Positions 46,250-58,877 of a stretch of DNA of 64,000 nt are shown here, piece by piece. The number at the start of each line of letters is the position of its first letter. Position 1 is the first letter of the stretch. The translations under genes and the position numbers were made by a program. The DNA is from Sipunculus nudus (lineage: Eukaryota; Annelida; Sipuncula; Golfingiida; Sipunculidae). The stretch spans positions 40,016,401 through 40,080,400 of the forward strand of contig CM049317.1 of the NCBI GenBank assembly GCA_026874595.1. The letters run 5' to 3'. Below the pieces are notes generated by a model. The model made no database searches. It worked only from the letters and a program-made list of their open reading frames with translations, and was not told the DNA's origin.

Positions 46250-48879
46250 CAAGGGACCTATGGGTCACGACGCTCAGCTGTTATATATAATAAAAAAATA
46301 TTATTTAGAAATGAGGCACATGCTGGTTTTGTGTGGTAATAAATATAAGCTGTATCATGAGTTGTTGTTGTTTAGCTTATGTATGATTTTGATAGTACCT
46401 TTGGAGACAGGGAAGAGGATTGATTTCATTTATTTTATTAACAAATGGAGTACTACTGTCACACAGATTTTGACTTGGCCATATAACTTATAAGCAGAAC
46501 ATATAATATAAGAGTTTAACTATTTATTAAAAAAATTACAAATATTGTCCCAAATATAATTTTTATTAAAAATAATAAGAGAATCATATGATTTTTTAAA
46601 ATGAAATATAACTGATATGATTATTAAAATAATATTAAAGAATATATTCATGAATGCATTCATGAATACATTTTGAAAGTATTTGCACGAGTATTCATAT
46701 ACTTTCATTTTTACCTGAATTCCCATTCTTTATGCAAGAAATTTTATAATGGAGTACATAATCATATTCGTATTTAAATACAATTACAAAGTATTCGCAC
46801 CACGTCTGGTATTTATTCAGTTTTCACCAAACAATGATGTTGAGAATCCAGAATATACAAAATTCACACATTTAAATAATGATCATAAGTACCTGGTTTT
46901 ATGGCTTTTATTTATATTAAAAAATAACTGTAAAAAATTCATTTTGGACTAATTTCACATCAATGTACACACTAGACACAGTAGGAATCTAGATTAATAT
47001 TATCAACTGCATCTTTGTCTATCATTAATTTCCTTCATATAATCCTTAATGATTAGTAATGAATAATATGATTTACTTCTTTATCATTAAAAATGAACTG
47101 AAAAATGCCATAGGTGACTGCATGGTGTTATTTGGAATATGTGACATTCTACCCATCGATACAAGATTCTTATATCATCAGTAACTGCAAGTTAATTTCC
47201 TGTTATTATAAACTAACAAATTCCTTTTCTATTTTTCTTTAATTTGTTATTAAAAACCAATAAAAATTTATTAATTTATTGTTTATTGTTATGTTGTTGG
47301 TTAAAACTACTAGATGAGTTGGGTTGAACACCTGGATCAACTGTGGCTGGCCATCAGCTGCCTGGATTCTCCCCTCAAGCGTGCATAATTTGATGAAAGG
47401 TCAACAAGGTCAACATACAGGCGACTCAAGAGGGGCTTGAGAGAGCCAAAGTCTGACAGGGTCTCATAAAAAACATTAATAAAAGCTACAATATTTGGCA
47501 AATTTCTTTCAGCTTTCTAAACTAAAAAGCTGAAATCCTTATGTGTGCAAGATATGAAAATTATATCAACAGTGCTCACGGGAAACAAACGTGCCATGGT
47601 CACAGTTGGGCAAAATTTAAGGTACTAATTTTATATTTATACTAATAACTTATAAAATTTGAAAAATTCAGAACTAATTTTGAGTATTCAATTGAATCTT
47701 GATTAAATAATGTTACATCCCTGACAAAAAAAATCTCTAGCTTCAGCAATGCCCTTGTTAAGGGAGTAAATATATTTCTTGATTTTTTACAAAGTGCATT
47801 ATGTTTGGGCCCATAACTTAAAAAAAATACACAATACTGACATCATTTCTGGCATGTGCATAGTGAATGTATAGAAAAATATGTATATTATATATGATCA
47901 AAGTCAGATCAGTGGTTTTGATATTAGGCAGTCTTAAAGTGTAACATTGGGTTTTTAATGGATAAATTAAGTTTTTCATTGATATCTTGAAGGAATTAAG
48001 TCCTAGTGACCAAATTCTTGGCATGGTAGGGGATTTTGGAGAAATCTAACTGTATGCCAAATTTAAGGAACTTAGAGCTGAAGCTCGGGAGCTGAGCTCT
48101 AGCAAACTGCATAACACTAGCAATATGTGACATGGTGCTTGAAAACTTGAATAAAATCTACAGTTTTTGATCAACTGGTTTCAAATTTTTGGTGTTAACA
48201 GTTAAAATGCTAACAAAAACATGCTGTGAAAATTAAATCCACAGCAGTTACAGCAAAAAAACGTGCCATGGTCAAAGTTGGGCAAAATTTAAGGTACCAA
48301 TTTTTTATTTTTGCTAATATTTTTAAAAATTTAAAAGATTTTGATCTAATTTTGGGTATACAATTTAATTTTGATTAATAAAAGTAATATTACTGGAAAA
48401 AAAGTGCTTAGCTTTAACAAGTTTTGTGTTAAGTGATAAAATTTCTTTCCTGATTATTTAAAAAATGCATTATGTTTGGGCCCATAACTTTTTAAAATTA
48501 AATAATACAGACCTAATTTCTGGCATGTACATAGGAATTATATAGAGGATTATTTATAGGAAATATGAGGAAAAACAGATGAGTGGTTTTGATATTAGGC
48601 AGTCCTAAAGTGTGAAAATAGGTTTTTAATAAAAAATTGAGGTTTTTCCTTAATTTCTCAAAGGAATGAAGTCGCAAAGACCCAGTTTTTGGCTTGGTAG
48701 GAGATCTTGGGGACATCTAACATTATGCTGAATTTTGGATTCCTAGGTCTTACGGTTTCAAAACGTGCCACATCTACGGACGGACGGACGGACGGACGGA
48801 CGGACGGACGGACAGACGGACGGACGACGGACAATGGACCACGACTATAGCTCAGATGACTTATAGTCAGCTGAGCTAA
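46250..48879 (-). mobile_element. F1 element, complete, 2.6 kb
   Basis: The 3' end has GACCCATAGGTC plus CCTTG at 46250 and the 5' hairpin ends at 48879. The CGGA run at 48776-48836 is the longest in the window. The body first matches 18170-18400, then the shared AT-rich F1 core. It lies entirely in the CCT5 intron, ending about 200 bp from the 49076 exon. The short stretch 48880-49075 is unremarkable intron. Confidence 0.8.
48776..48836. repeat. CGGA tetranucleotide microsatellite at the F1 5' end
   Basis: About a dozen CGGA units with a few CAGA variants. It sits in the same place in the other F1 copies and in F6, with variable length. Confidence 0.9.
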
Positions 48880-49075
48880 AAATGATATGGATGATTACAT
48901 TATATCAACTGAATGGTGAGAGAGTTTCAAATATTAAATTAATAAATATTAACATTAGACATGCCAAGAAAACTACATGTAATGACAATCTCTGTCTGGA
49001 CCAGAAAATAATTTACTTAATTTCCTCAAGGCCTGATTCAACAGGATAAGGCCCACATAAGCTGGCCTGTCTTAC

Positions 49076-49301
49076 CAACAACTCCAGTGGTGCCATCACC
49101 TATCTCATCATCTTGGGACTTTGAAAGCTGCACCATCAGTTTAGCAATTTCATGCTCTACATCCATCTGTTGTAAAATCGTGGCTCCATCATTTGTGATT
49201 GTGACTTCTCCATCTGGACCAACAAGCATTTTATCTAGGCCTTTAGGGCCAAGAGATGTCCGAATGGTGCTGGCCAGGGTTTTTGCTGCCAAGATGTGGG
49301 A
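49076..49301 (-). CDS. CCT5: CCT5 (TCP-1 epsilon) coding exon, about residues 36-110
   Basis: Cytosolic chaperonin TRiC/CCT subunit epsilon; the complex folds actin, tubulin and other proteins using ATP. The minus-strand reading is [20 protein letters not shown] onward and includes the nucleotide-binding motifs TSLGPKG, NDGAT and GDGTT; the aspartate of GDGTT is the conserved catalytic residue of group II chaperonins. The exon begins right after a CAG acceptor, so the first full codon is Ser at 49301, and it ends GTT GTT G before a GTAAG donor at 49075. At 226 nt it ends in phase 1. The next exon starts with TA, giving V-V-V-L-A-G-A-L across the junction, as in the family. The ILAAK stretch is internal, so no start codon is expected here. 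The upstream N-terminal exon was not found up to 64000. Confidence 0.95.
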
Positions 49302-49920
49302 CTGATGAAGAGAATAAGAACAAAAATTAAAGAAAGACCCCAGGACCTGTGAATATCTCCCATATGACTATATACTACAAGCAACAAAAGCACCACAAAA
49401 GTGCATAATATACCCTTTGTGTGTCTTGTTGTAGAGATCATAACCAGGATGCAATGGCGACAAACTTACAAGCCTAAGAGTTGATGTATACTATTCTTTA
49501 TGTTAACTACAGAGAAGAGGGGGCAGCCCATGCTTAGGGGCTCAGCTCTGACACTTGAATACAATACGTCCCAATTAACTTAAACACCTGCTCCTTATAT
49601 TATATAATCATGATGAAATACAGAGAATGAGAATTGAAGTTAAATAGATTGGCCCTTAGTACATTACACAGTGACATCTGACTTCATTGAAGGTGTAGGG
49701 ATATTGCCAATAATTAAATACAGGTGAGAAATTTTAAAATCCAACAGATAATTTCAGAAGTCATCACAGATACAAAGTCTGGTGACCTCTAGCCTAATTA
49801 ATTATGCATGGAATTTGCTAGAAATCGAAATTAGGAGAGATGTAATATTGTTTAATATTTCTATAGAGTTTGATCAAAATCCACCATATTCCTGGTTAGT
49901 TATCCCCGCCACACCATAAA
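49302..49920. other. CCT5 intron sequence, nothing recognised
   Basis: Sequence upstream of the CCT5 exon acceptor at 49302. No N-terminal CCT5 exon, repeat terminus or open frame could be supported here. Confidence 0.5.
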
Positions 49921-50050
49921 CTAGGGACCCATGGGTCTCGAAGCTCAGCTGAATTGGTTTATAAGGATACTTTTATTAGCGTTTTCAAAATGTTATCATT
50001 TGGGAGTATGCATTTCATATTATTGTATATGTGGTGATTGGAATTTATCA
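49921..50050 (-). mobile_element. F1 3' terminus ending in CTAG
   Basis: The palindrome GACCCATGGGTC is followed on the minus strand by CCTAG (49921-49924) instead of CCTTG. This copy links the F1 terminus to the canonical CTAG end of Helitron-like elements. Its body is cut by another F1 3' end at 50052. Confidence 0.65.
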
Positions 50051-50051
50051 A

Positions 50052-51125
50052 CAAGGGACCCATGGGTCAAGGCGCTCAGCTGACGCTGATTGACCTATAA
50101 ATGTATAACCATTATGATACTATATTTAGTTGATAAAGCTTATGAATATCATGGACATGTTGGGTTATAAAGGAATATAATGTAATATGTGAGTAAATGA
50201 TATATGTAATAACCTGACTGATGGATTAATATGAAGTAAAATATAGTGGTTTATTTTTTTATTTATCTGGGAGGGGTTTAAAATAGCGATATATTTGAGC
50301 AAATTTGAATGCAATGACAGTATACTAAGCTGTGGTAGAATGATGATAAGGCCGTTTGTTCAAAGATCTATAGTGTATGGAAGTCTGCATGATATGACAG
50401 ATATAATGTTATGATTAACTATGCATATATATGAGGGGATTCATGAATATGTGACTGTATGACATGATATCTCTTAGGTCTTGACAAGGTACTTCATTTT
50501 GATGCCTAACATGTCTACATATTACACAACATTGACAATTTCTGGCATGTAGATAGGTATATATGGACAAATAGTTATACAAAATATAAAATATGAATAT
50601 ATCTGATTCATTGTGTTCTTGTTTACTGAGACTGACATTGGGATGGAGTTTGGAGAAGGGAACTGTGAGGGCAGCAAGGAAGGTTGGATGTGGAGAGAAA
50701 AGGAGAGACAGAGGGGGGACAAAGCATTCAACAGTGCTTAAGCATCTGGAAGGTTAAATTCTAAAATATTATGAAATGTAGATAAAGTCTGGGAGGAAGA
50801 GGAAAACTAGGCCATGGTTGGTTGATATGATTGAAGAAATTGTTGCATATAATATTCTGATTGACAGTTCAACAGTTAACACATTTGTCTAATGAGATCC
50901 AACACCCTTGCATGATACATACAGGACAAGAAATTTAATCCAACAGTGCTTTGGGGAAAAAAGTTTATTCATAATTATTACATATTTAAAATAGGCAGAA
51001 AGATAGAAAACAAAGCAAATCATTTTCCCATTCTGCTGAGCCAGGAAAAAATTAACAATATTTGCATTAATTTCTTTTTCTCTTTATGTACATCAATTTT
51101 TTTCCAGGTTTAAAAATGTTACTAT
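50052..51125 (-). mobile_element. F1 element, 3' portion
   Basis: GACCCATGGGTC plus CCTTG at 50052, then a body matching 22680-23230 (gataaagcttatgaatatca, gtctgcatgatatgacagat) and, after 50745, the 2470-3000 subtype (ggccatggttggttgatatg). No 5' hairpin was found before the sequence changes at about 51130. Confidence 0.65.
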
Positions 51126-51897
51126 ACATTTAGGGCCGTATGCACAAAGGCCGACTAATGGTTAGTCTCAGTTTAATCTGCAGACCAACTTTAGACCGTA
51201 TGCTCAAAAACGGACTAGAGATAAACGGACTAGAGTTTATCTCTGCATTTTAGTCTGAGATTTAAGCAAAAAGTTAGACCTGGTAGGGGGGTAGTTTAAG
51301 GTCGGACTAAGTGCTAAAATTCATTGGAACCAATTGCATTTGAACCATTTTATGGGCTGTTTAATGTATTAATGTACAAAAATGTTTTAACGCCAATAAT
51401 TTATTAACCCCAAATACATGTGAAATGCTGACATTGGCCCTAACAGCAATTCTTGTTGAAGACCAGTCTGATAAACAGTGTCACATGTAATATGTTTGAT
51501 TTGTAGCAAAAAAAGCAGGAATTTAACAATAAAGTTTCCCTTGCAAATTATGTTTAAATGTTCGTTATAGCATGTTTATTTATAGCACTAAACCGTATAA
51601 TACTCATATTATATTTTTACTGTTTGAGTCCATGCCCTTTGACACAGAATGCAACTAAATAAGGCGCTGAAATCTGGCTTTATATCATTTCAAAACCATG
51701 GACCTTATGGTGGTTCCACTAGTAACTGAATAATATATTGCCATTAATCTTTGACCTTTTAAGTCATAAAATTAATTAAACAAATCTCAAAACATTTTTC
51801 TTACAGTTTATGAAAATAGAATATACCCATATCAGTACGTGCATCCACACTTTTCTTAAATTATGAGTAAGCACTGACATGGCGTGCGCGTTTGAAA
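51126..51897. mobile_element. Possible DNA transposon end, otherwise unassigned
   Basis: Begins tttagggccgtatgcacaaa with internally repeated 'gtatgc(a/t)caaa' and 'ggactagag(at/tt)' words, which looks like a terminal region of a DNA transposon. No matching inverted end was seen in the window. The rest of the interval has no gene. Confidence 0.3.
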
Positions 51898-52190
51898 TGC
51901 GCTGACACAAATGTGGCGAGGGGTGAGATGTTCCACGTCCAAAATCGTCCCAACGATTAACCCGCAAGATGAATTACTTGTGCCAAAATTGCCTATATGG
52001 GCAGTGGTGAGATGTTCCAGGTCTAAATTTGTCCCCGCGGTTAACCCACAACAACTCGTCCCAACGATTAACCCGCAACATGATTCACTTGTGCCCAATT
52101 TGCCGTTATGGGCAGTGGTGAGATGTTCCTGGTCTAAATTCGTCCCCGCGGTCAACCCACAACAACATTCATTTGTGTTGACCTAGAGGA
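51898..52190. repeat. In-phase degenerate tandem repeat
   Basis: The phrase gtgagatgttcc recurs at about 51921, 52005 and 52116 (84 and 111 bp apart, both multiples of three), with cgtcccaacgattaacccgc and cgtccccgcggttaaccca alternating between. Both a plus frame (VRCSRSKFVPAVNPQQ repeated) and a minus frame (GTNLDLEHLTTAH repeated) stay open. Coding is not supported beyond that. The stretch 52191-52713 has no feature that can be named. Confidence 0.5.
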
Positions 52191-52713
52191 CTGCTTAGAA
52201 AAGGCCGACACGTAGTGAATGTTTGGCAGACTATGTCAGGTTTGATTTGATTGGTTAGCGAGAGGAGATTGAGGACGACGTGGGCGCACTATGCGAGAAT
52301 GGCCGTGGCACAGCGCAGGTATTAAACCCATAATATTTTTATCGATTTTGAAGCCATTTCTTTACCAAACGCCTAAAAAATATAAACTTGTTCTTCCCCA
52401 GACCAAGATGCACCCTCCCACGAAGTTTGACGACCGTGCGTTCCCTAGCGTGCGAATGAATCCGGACAGACAGACAAACAGATTCCCATGAATTATAGTA
52501 TGATATTTCCTTACCAAAAGCATCTGACAAGCAAGGCTAAGGTCTTTTACATGTGCAATATCAAAGTCATTTCGACGTGCATTTATACTCTATATACTAG
52601 ATACAGTGTCATAAAACAAAACACAAGAAAATATATGCAAACACTTTGCTCAGTAAAAAAAATAAAATATGACATGAAAGTAATTTCTATGATATTGCCA
52701 GATTCAATGTAAA

Positions 52714-55700
52714 AACTAGACATTTCTTGGCACCGCTGGTGCCATAGTATCGCCAGACAAATGAGGTTTTGTGGTATTTTGTTGATATAATGTGATGTAT
52801 TTGTATTTTAGCAATGAATGTGAGAAACATTTGTACAAAATATAGGAATATTTAAAGTGAAGGCAATTGTTATGTAAAAGGTTATGTATAAATAGAAGTA
52901 TATATTTAATGATGTATTGAGTTGTATATGTATGTTTGGAGTTGTTTGAGAATAATATATAGTAAAGCAGAAAGAAAGAGAAAGAGATGGATAGACAGGA
53001 TTTCAGAGAGATGGAGAGATATGATAATGAGAATGAAATAATAATATCTGTTATATTTTGTTCCACATCATATTTTGTTCTTTGTAATAAATTGTTAAAT
53101 TGTCACAAAAATTGTCATTTGTTCCTTATCAATAGCATAAATTGTGGAAAAACAAGAAAATAGAGTAGGGGGTGCCACCATGCAGTTCCCAGCAAATGAC
53201 TCATCACATTACCCATATCTATCTATATGCATAATATGAAATATATCTGCCAATACGTTTCCAGCACATGACAACACTATCCTACAACTTTTTAATTTTT
53301 ATTTTATAATGCTGACAATACTGTCAAGTCCCATATAGGCAACATTCATGAGCCATTTTAAATAGTCTTTGTCCAAAGGTCAAGACCACTCTCAAAGGAA
53401 AATGATCCAGTTGTGACTCTGTGGTACACCGAGTGCACTAATTCATTTATCAATGACCATCATATCTATTTATAGAATCTGACCATGGCCCAGAACTGCT
53501 GATGTTTGGGCAAAACATGATGCAACACCATGTGCAGACCACTAGCTGAAGCAATCCCCCAGGTTCACTGGAGATTTTCATGATTGTTGGTGATTTTTAC
53601 CATATATGGCAATATTTAAAGTCAAGTCCACTCTCATATGCAAGGTCAGGACCCAAATTTAAATATATCTCATCCCATAATCCAAATCTATGTATATGCA
53701 TAATATAAAAGAAATCTGTCCATTAGTTTTTGACTTATAATGCTCACAGTGCTGTCAAGTGGCCCTTTTTAAGATATTCATGATTTTATGTTTTTCACCA
53801 AATATGGGAATATTCAAGGTCAAGGTCACTCTCATAGTCACGGTCATGACCCCAAATCAATAAACTGCATTCCAAAATATCCAACATTTGAAAAAAAAAA
53901 ATTAAATTAAAAAAAAAAATAATTTAAATTGAATTAAATTTTAAAATTAAATTGAAAATTAAATATACCTCATTCCATAAACCATATCTATATACATGCA
54001 TAACATGAAAGAAATCTGTCCATTACTGTTTGACTTATAATGCTCACAGTATATACTGTCAAGTGGCAATGATGGGGTATTCAAAGGCGCAAAAAACAAG
54101 AAAAGGACAACAGGTGGCGCCACCTATCTTCTGCAAAAGACAAAACTATCCAAGATCTTCCGTCAACTTGATTTTTGGACCAATCCATGCATCCCTTTTT
54201 AAGATATTCATGATTTTATGTGATTTTCACAATATATGGTAATATTCAAGGTCAAAGCCACTCTCAAAGGAAAGGTCATGACCCCAATTTTAATATACAT
54301 CATCCCATAACCCATACCTATGTACATGCATAATATTAAAGAAATCTGTCAATCAGTTTTTGACTTGTGATGCTAAAAGTACTGTCAAGTGGCAATGATG
54401 GGGGTATTAAACGGCACAAAAACAAGAAAAGGATACTAGGTGGCACCACCAGTTTCCGGTACATGACATCACTATCCAAGATCTTTGTCCAACTTGATTT
54501 TTGGACCAGTCCATGCAAGCTTACTTGAGATATTTAAGAATTTGTGTGATTTTCCCAAAAAATGGATCTATTCAAGGTCAAGGTCACTCTCCTAGCATAG
54601 ATCATGACCCCATTTTGAATAGGCTTCGTCCCCTTACCTATATCTATACAAACGTAAAGTCTGAAAAAGATCAGTGAAATATTTTTTGAGTTATCCCGCT
54701 AACAAGGTTTTTCTGCTGCGGCGGAGGCGGGACCGTCGTGAAACCATAATATCCCGACTTTGTCTGGGAATACAATAAAAGCAGGAATTATCATCCAGAA
54801 GCTAATTTTTGGACAGATGGCTCCTGTGACCTTCACCTTTGACCTCAAAATTGATAGGGGTCTTCCTCTATTGGCAGATAAACTATATGTGCAAGATGAA
54901 AGGTCTGAGATGAAATGTTTGGCTGAAAATGCATCCACAATCTTTTTCAAGATGTATCCTGTGACCTTGACCTTTGACCTCATGACCCCAAAATCATTTG
55001 GAGTCTTCCTTTTTCAATGGGACATATATAAGTCAAGTTTGAAATCAATACATTAATAAAAGCAGGAATTATCATCCAGAAACTAAATTTTTGACAGATA
55101 GCTCCTGTGGCCCTGACCTTTGACCTTGTGACCCCAAAATTGATATGGATCATCCACTATTGGCAAGCGAGCTATATTTCAAGATGGAAGACCTGGGATG
55201 AAAGTTTGGCTTAGAATGCATCCACAGTACCTTTTAAGATGTGAGTCCAGTGACCTTGACCTTTGACATCATGACCCTAGAACCTGTAGGGTTCTTACTT
55301 TAGTGGTAGGCCATACATAAGTCACGTCTGAAATCCATATGGCTATCATCACTGGAGATATCATAAGAGGCGTGTGATTTTCACCAAATATGGACACATT
55401 AAAGGTCAAGGCCACTCTCATGGTAAAGGTCATGACCCAAATGTAAATAGACCTCATCCCATAACCCATCTCTCTACATGTGCATAATATGAAAGAATTC
55501 TGTCCATTAGTTTTTGACTTATAATGCTTACAGTACTGTCAAGTGGCAATTACCGAGGTATTAAAGGCGTAAAAACAAGAAAAGGATAATAGGTGGCACC
55601 ACCAGTTTCCGGTATATCACAAAGCTATCCAAGATCTTCGGTCACCTTCATTTTTGAATCAGTCCATGCAAGCTTACTTGAGATATTTAAGAATTTGTGT

Positions 55701-55921
55701 TATTTTCAGCAAAAATGGACCTATTCAAGGTCAAGGTCACTCTCCTAGCATAGGTCATGACCCCATTTTGAATAGGCTTAGTCCCCTTACCTATATCTAT
55801 ATAAATGTAAAGTTTTAAAAAGATCAGTGAAATATTTTTTGAGTTATCCCACTCACAAGGTTTTTCTGCGGCGGCGGGACCGTCGTGAAACCATAGTATC
55901 CCGACTTTGCCTGGGGATACA
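52714..55921 (-). mobile_element. F3 element(s), minus orientation, carrying the AGGTCA array
   Basis: The 3' end has hairpin arms TGGCACC/GGTGCCA followed by AGAAATGT and CTAG (52715-52718). SIR GTATCGCCAGACA lies next to it on the plus strand. Two 5' ends are visible, at about 54776 and 55921, both with CTGCGGCGG...GGGACCGTCGTGAAACCAT, so this is probably two overlapping or nested copies. The middle holds near-boxes at 54441 and 55592, an exact GGTGGCGCCACC at 54113, an A/T-only stretch (53888-53966) and the 287-bp array at 54777-55560. There are no proteins. Confidence 0.7.
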
Positions 55922-56039
55922 ATAAAGCCCCTTTTATACATGCAGACATGCAAAATCCTTAATTCTTGTCTACTGAAAGTAGATGACTTTAAATTAACTA
56001 GTTAGGTTCTTTCATGAATCATAAATAGTTTTCAAATAT

Positions 56040-57438
56040 GGAGTCTTTCCATTGTTGCAGATTTATGGAGGTACCATGTTTTACGGACCTTTGGGTCAAG
56101 TCCCATGTAGATGATGACTTTATTAGCAAGCCTATCGCTTTGGAAAATCAACATAAAATAATGATAAATATATCGGTAGTATGGTAACAAATAATCTTAT
56201 TTGTCTACTATGTTTTCATGCACGTTCCGGCCACACCGCCCTGTTCCTTCACAGGGAGCTACCTAGAGACCAATCTTTCCAAAATCTGGCATATTTATTC
56301 TCTGACATATGTAGTTGTGTGGAACAAAGACTTGTAGCACCACCTGCAATCTTTTTATGCAGTATAAATCTGGGTGTCTTTTAGGCAACAGCTAGTATCT
56401 CAGGAGTGGTTCAATGTACTGAGCTGAAATATTGGATGTTCATAGATCTTTGATCTCTCCATCTAGCAATAGAGACTGGTGGTGTCACCTACAAAGTTTT
56501 TTTTGTCTGGTGTCCATCTGTGGGTTTGCCATCTGTTCATCTTAGTGGTTGTTCAATGTATTGGGCTGAAATAGTGCATGCCTATAGGTCTTTGCTACCT
56601 ACCCAAGTGCATTTTGTGCTGGAGACTGGTGTTGCCACCTACAATCGCTTTCACATGGAGTTGCTCTGTACATTGGCTTTGGGAAAAATTATAGTTCATA
56701 TCTCAGGTGTGGCTTAGTATATTGGTCAGATATTTTGCAAAACTCACCAAAATGACAGTATAAAAGAGCATTGTGCAGGTGATTCTGTGTAATCTTTCTG
56801 GATTATGATTTAAGGCAGGTGCCATACGACTCCTGTCTTTCAAAGATTCATAATTTATTCTGGTTCACTCAGGGCAACTGCCATCTTCGGAGCTTGGTCG
56901 GCCCAGTGCACTTGACTCAAAAGAAGTTTGTTGTATTGTGCGAAGTTGTAATTTTGACTTGCCCATCCATCTCTGATGGCATTCTGGTATACCAGAATTG
57001 TGGCACCACCTACAATAAATTTTGCAGAGTGCATGTCCCTGCTTATTTTGTCAGGAGGTATTTGAAGTTTCATGGAGGAAAAAGGATATATTTAATAATT
57101 TATACATCTCTGATACCTTTGTCATACACAAGGCCTGTGGTGTTCCCTACATTTGTTTTTGGTCTCATGTCTGTGCACATAACACAAGAGTGGTCTGAAG
57201 TATCTGCCTGAGATTGTCCATGTCCATACTTCAATGACTTTCTTGCACACAAAACTGGTGGTGGCACCTATAATTATATTTCATCTACTGTGTAAATCTA
57301 TGCCAGTATTTTAGGAGTGATGTTTGTGTAATTGTTGCTTTTACTGGAGTTAAAAATGTTCAGTGTTTGCATTGTCCATGTAACACATACTTTAAAATTA
57401 ATCCAGTGCATAGGTTCGCATTAGAGATGTAGGCCTTG
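56040..57438 (+). mobile_element. F4-like element, plus orientation
   Basis: Ends with ATAGGTTCGCATTAG, then AGGCCTTG (57431-57438), the F4 3' terminus. The body has degenerate units of about 150 bp with (G)CCACCTACAA words at about 56340, 56486, 56635, 57005 and 57265, mirroring 9697-10680. The left boundary is not defined. Confidence 0.5.
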
Positions 57439-58822
57439 TTATGGAAAAAACTTTTGGGCCTTTTCTGCTTCTTTAAAAAATATAACATGATGAAACTGTC
57501 AAACAGTTATTTTTTTTACAATGATCATAGGGTGAGGTTCTCTGAATTGTATAAGAACAGATCAAGATCAGATATTTGGTAGAGTCCTAGAAAACTGAAG
57601 TTTGTCTTTTGGCTAGGTAAGCCTATATCATACTGAAGGCTGCAGTAGTCTTCTTCTGCAAAACTGACACTTTAACTTTTGTTTTGTTTACTTATATGCT
57701 TTTTAGCAGTATTCATGGACATTTTGCAATAAAGTGTGAGGTACTTTGGTAACAATTAAGTGTGAGATACTTTGGTAAACAACGATTCTGGATTTATTGT
57801 AGTTACAGACTCTGCAGTGGTGGTATATATGCAGAGCTGTACAGGCAACTATTTATGTCCAAATCAGTGTTGAAATCCATGAAAACAATATATCTGTATT
57901 CTGTTTTTTGCTTTTAATATACATCTGTTATTATTCTTTTTTAAAGAAAATCATATGAATATTACAGCAAGATAAAGGCAATTTAGCCAAAGAACAGTAT
58001 GTGAAATTGAGGTTTTTATGGTGCCATCTGCATCGACCTTGTTTTTTATTGGCAAAAACCTCATAATTTCAGCCTGTTTCAGCTTAAATATGATTTTTAA
58101 TGAAACTGTCAAGCTGAATAAAATGAATAAAATATATCTTTATTTTGATATTGTTTTCAAAAGGGCTCTGTTATTATTCTAAACATTTTGATGAAAAAAA
58201 TCAGTATGAATATGCGACTTGAAAAAAAGCATTGTAGGTTAAGCTTTTTAGTTTGCATAAACAAATTTGGCAACAGGCAAACATTTTATTTGTTTCAATA
58301 TATATTTGCAGACTGCCAACTATTTCAAAATTGGCTACAGGCCAAGTTTTAGTCTTGATCTATTTTAAGCTTTAGCAGACTGCCAGCTGAGGTAGATTTA
58401 GCAACATGTCAAGAATTCACTCAGTGCAGTGGCTGTAGCTGGCAATGAACTTCACTTGACCTTTGACAAGTACAGGTAAACTCCTGGCTCAGCTTGGACA
58501 GCTGAGTGCACCTGACTAGAGAGAAGTTTGATTCATCTGCCTGAAATTTTGTCGTATCCTTGCATATTTGATGGCTTTCTAGTCCAATATACTGATATTG
58601 CCACCTACTACATTAAATTTTAACAAATATTTTAACAACTTTTTAATTTTCTTTTCAAATTAGTTCTGCTAGACAAGTTGTCAATGTTTACAAACCGTTG
58701 TCATGGCTGATGCCAGGGGTTAGTTTAATTGTTCTCTGACACTGGCCATATCGAGCAGAAACAGGCGCAAATTCATCAAACTTCACAATTCTATGTTAAA
58801 ACATCTCTGCAACTTCTTATGG

Positions 58823-58827
<5 letters not shown>
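57439..58827. other. Unassigned sequence with weak F4-like words
   Basis: No open frame or terminus was recognised. Around 58370-58520 the words attcactcagtgcagtggc and ccagctgagg recall the complement of 10740-10960, so part is an old repeat. Confidence 0.4.

Positions 58828-58874
<47 letters not shown>
58828..58874. repeat. (AT)n microsatellite, insertion target
   Basis: Pure TA repeats interrupted by the inverted-repeat element that starts at 58875; a TA stretch resumes at 61680. Confidence 0.9.
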
Positions 58875-58877
<3 letters not shown>

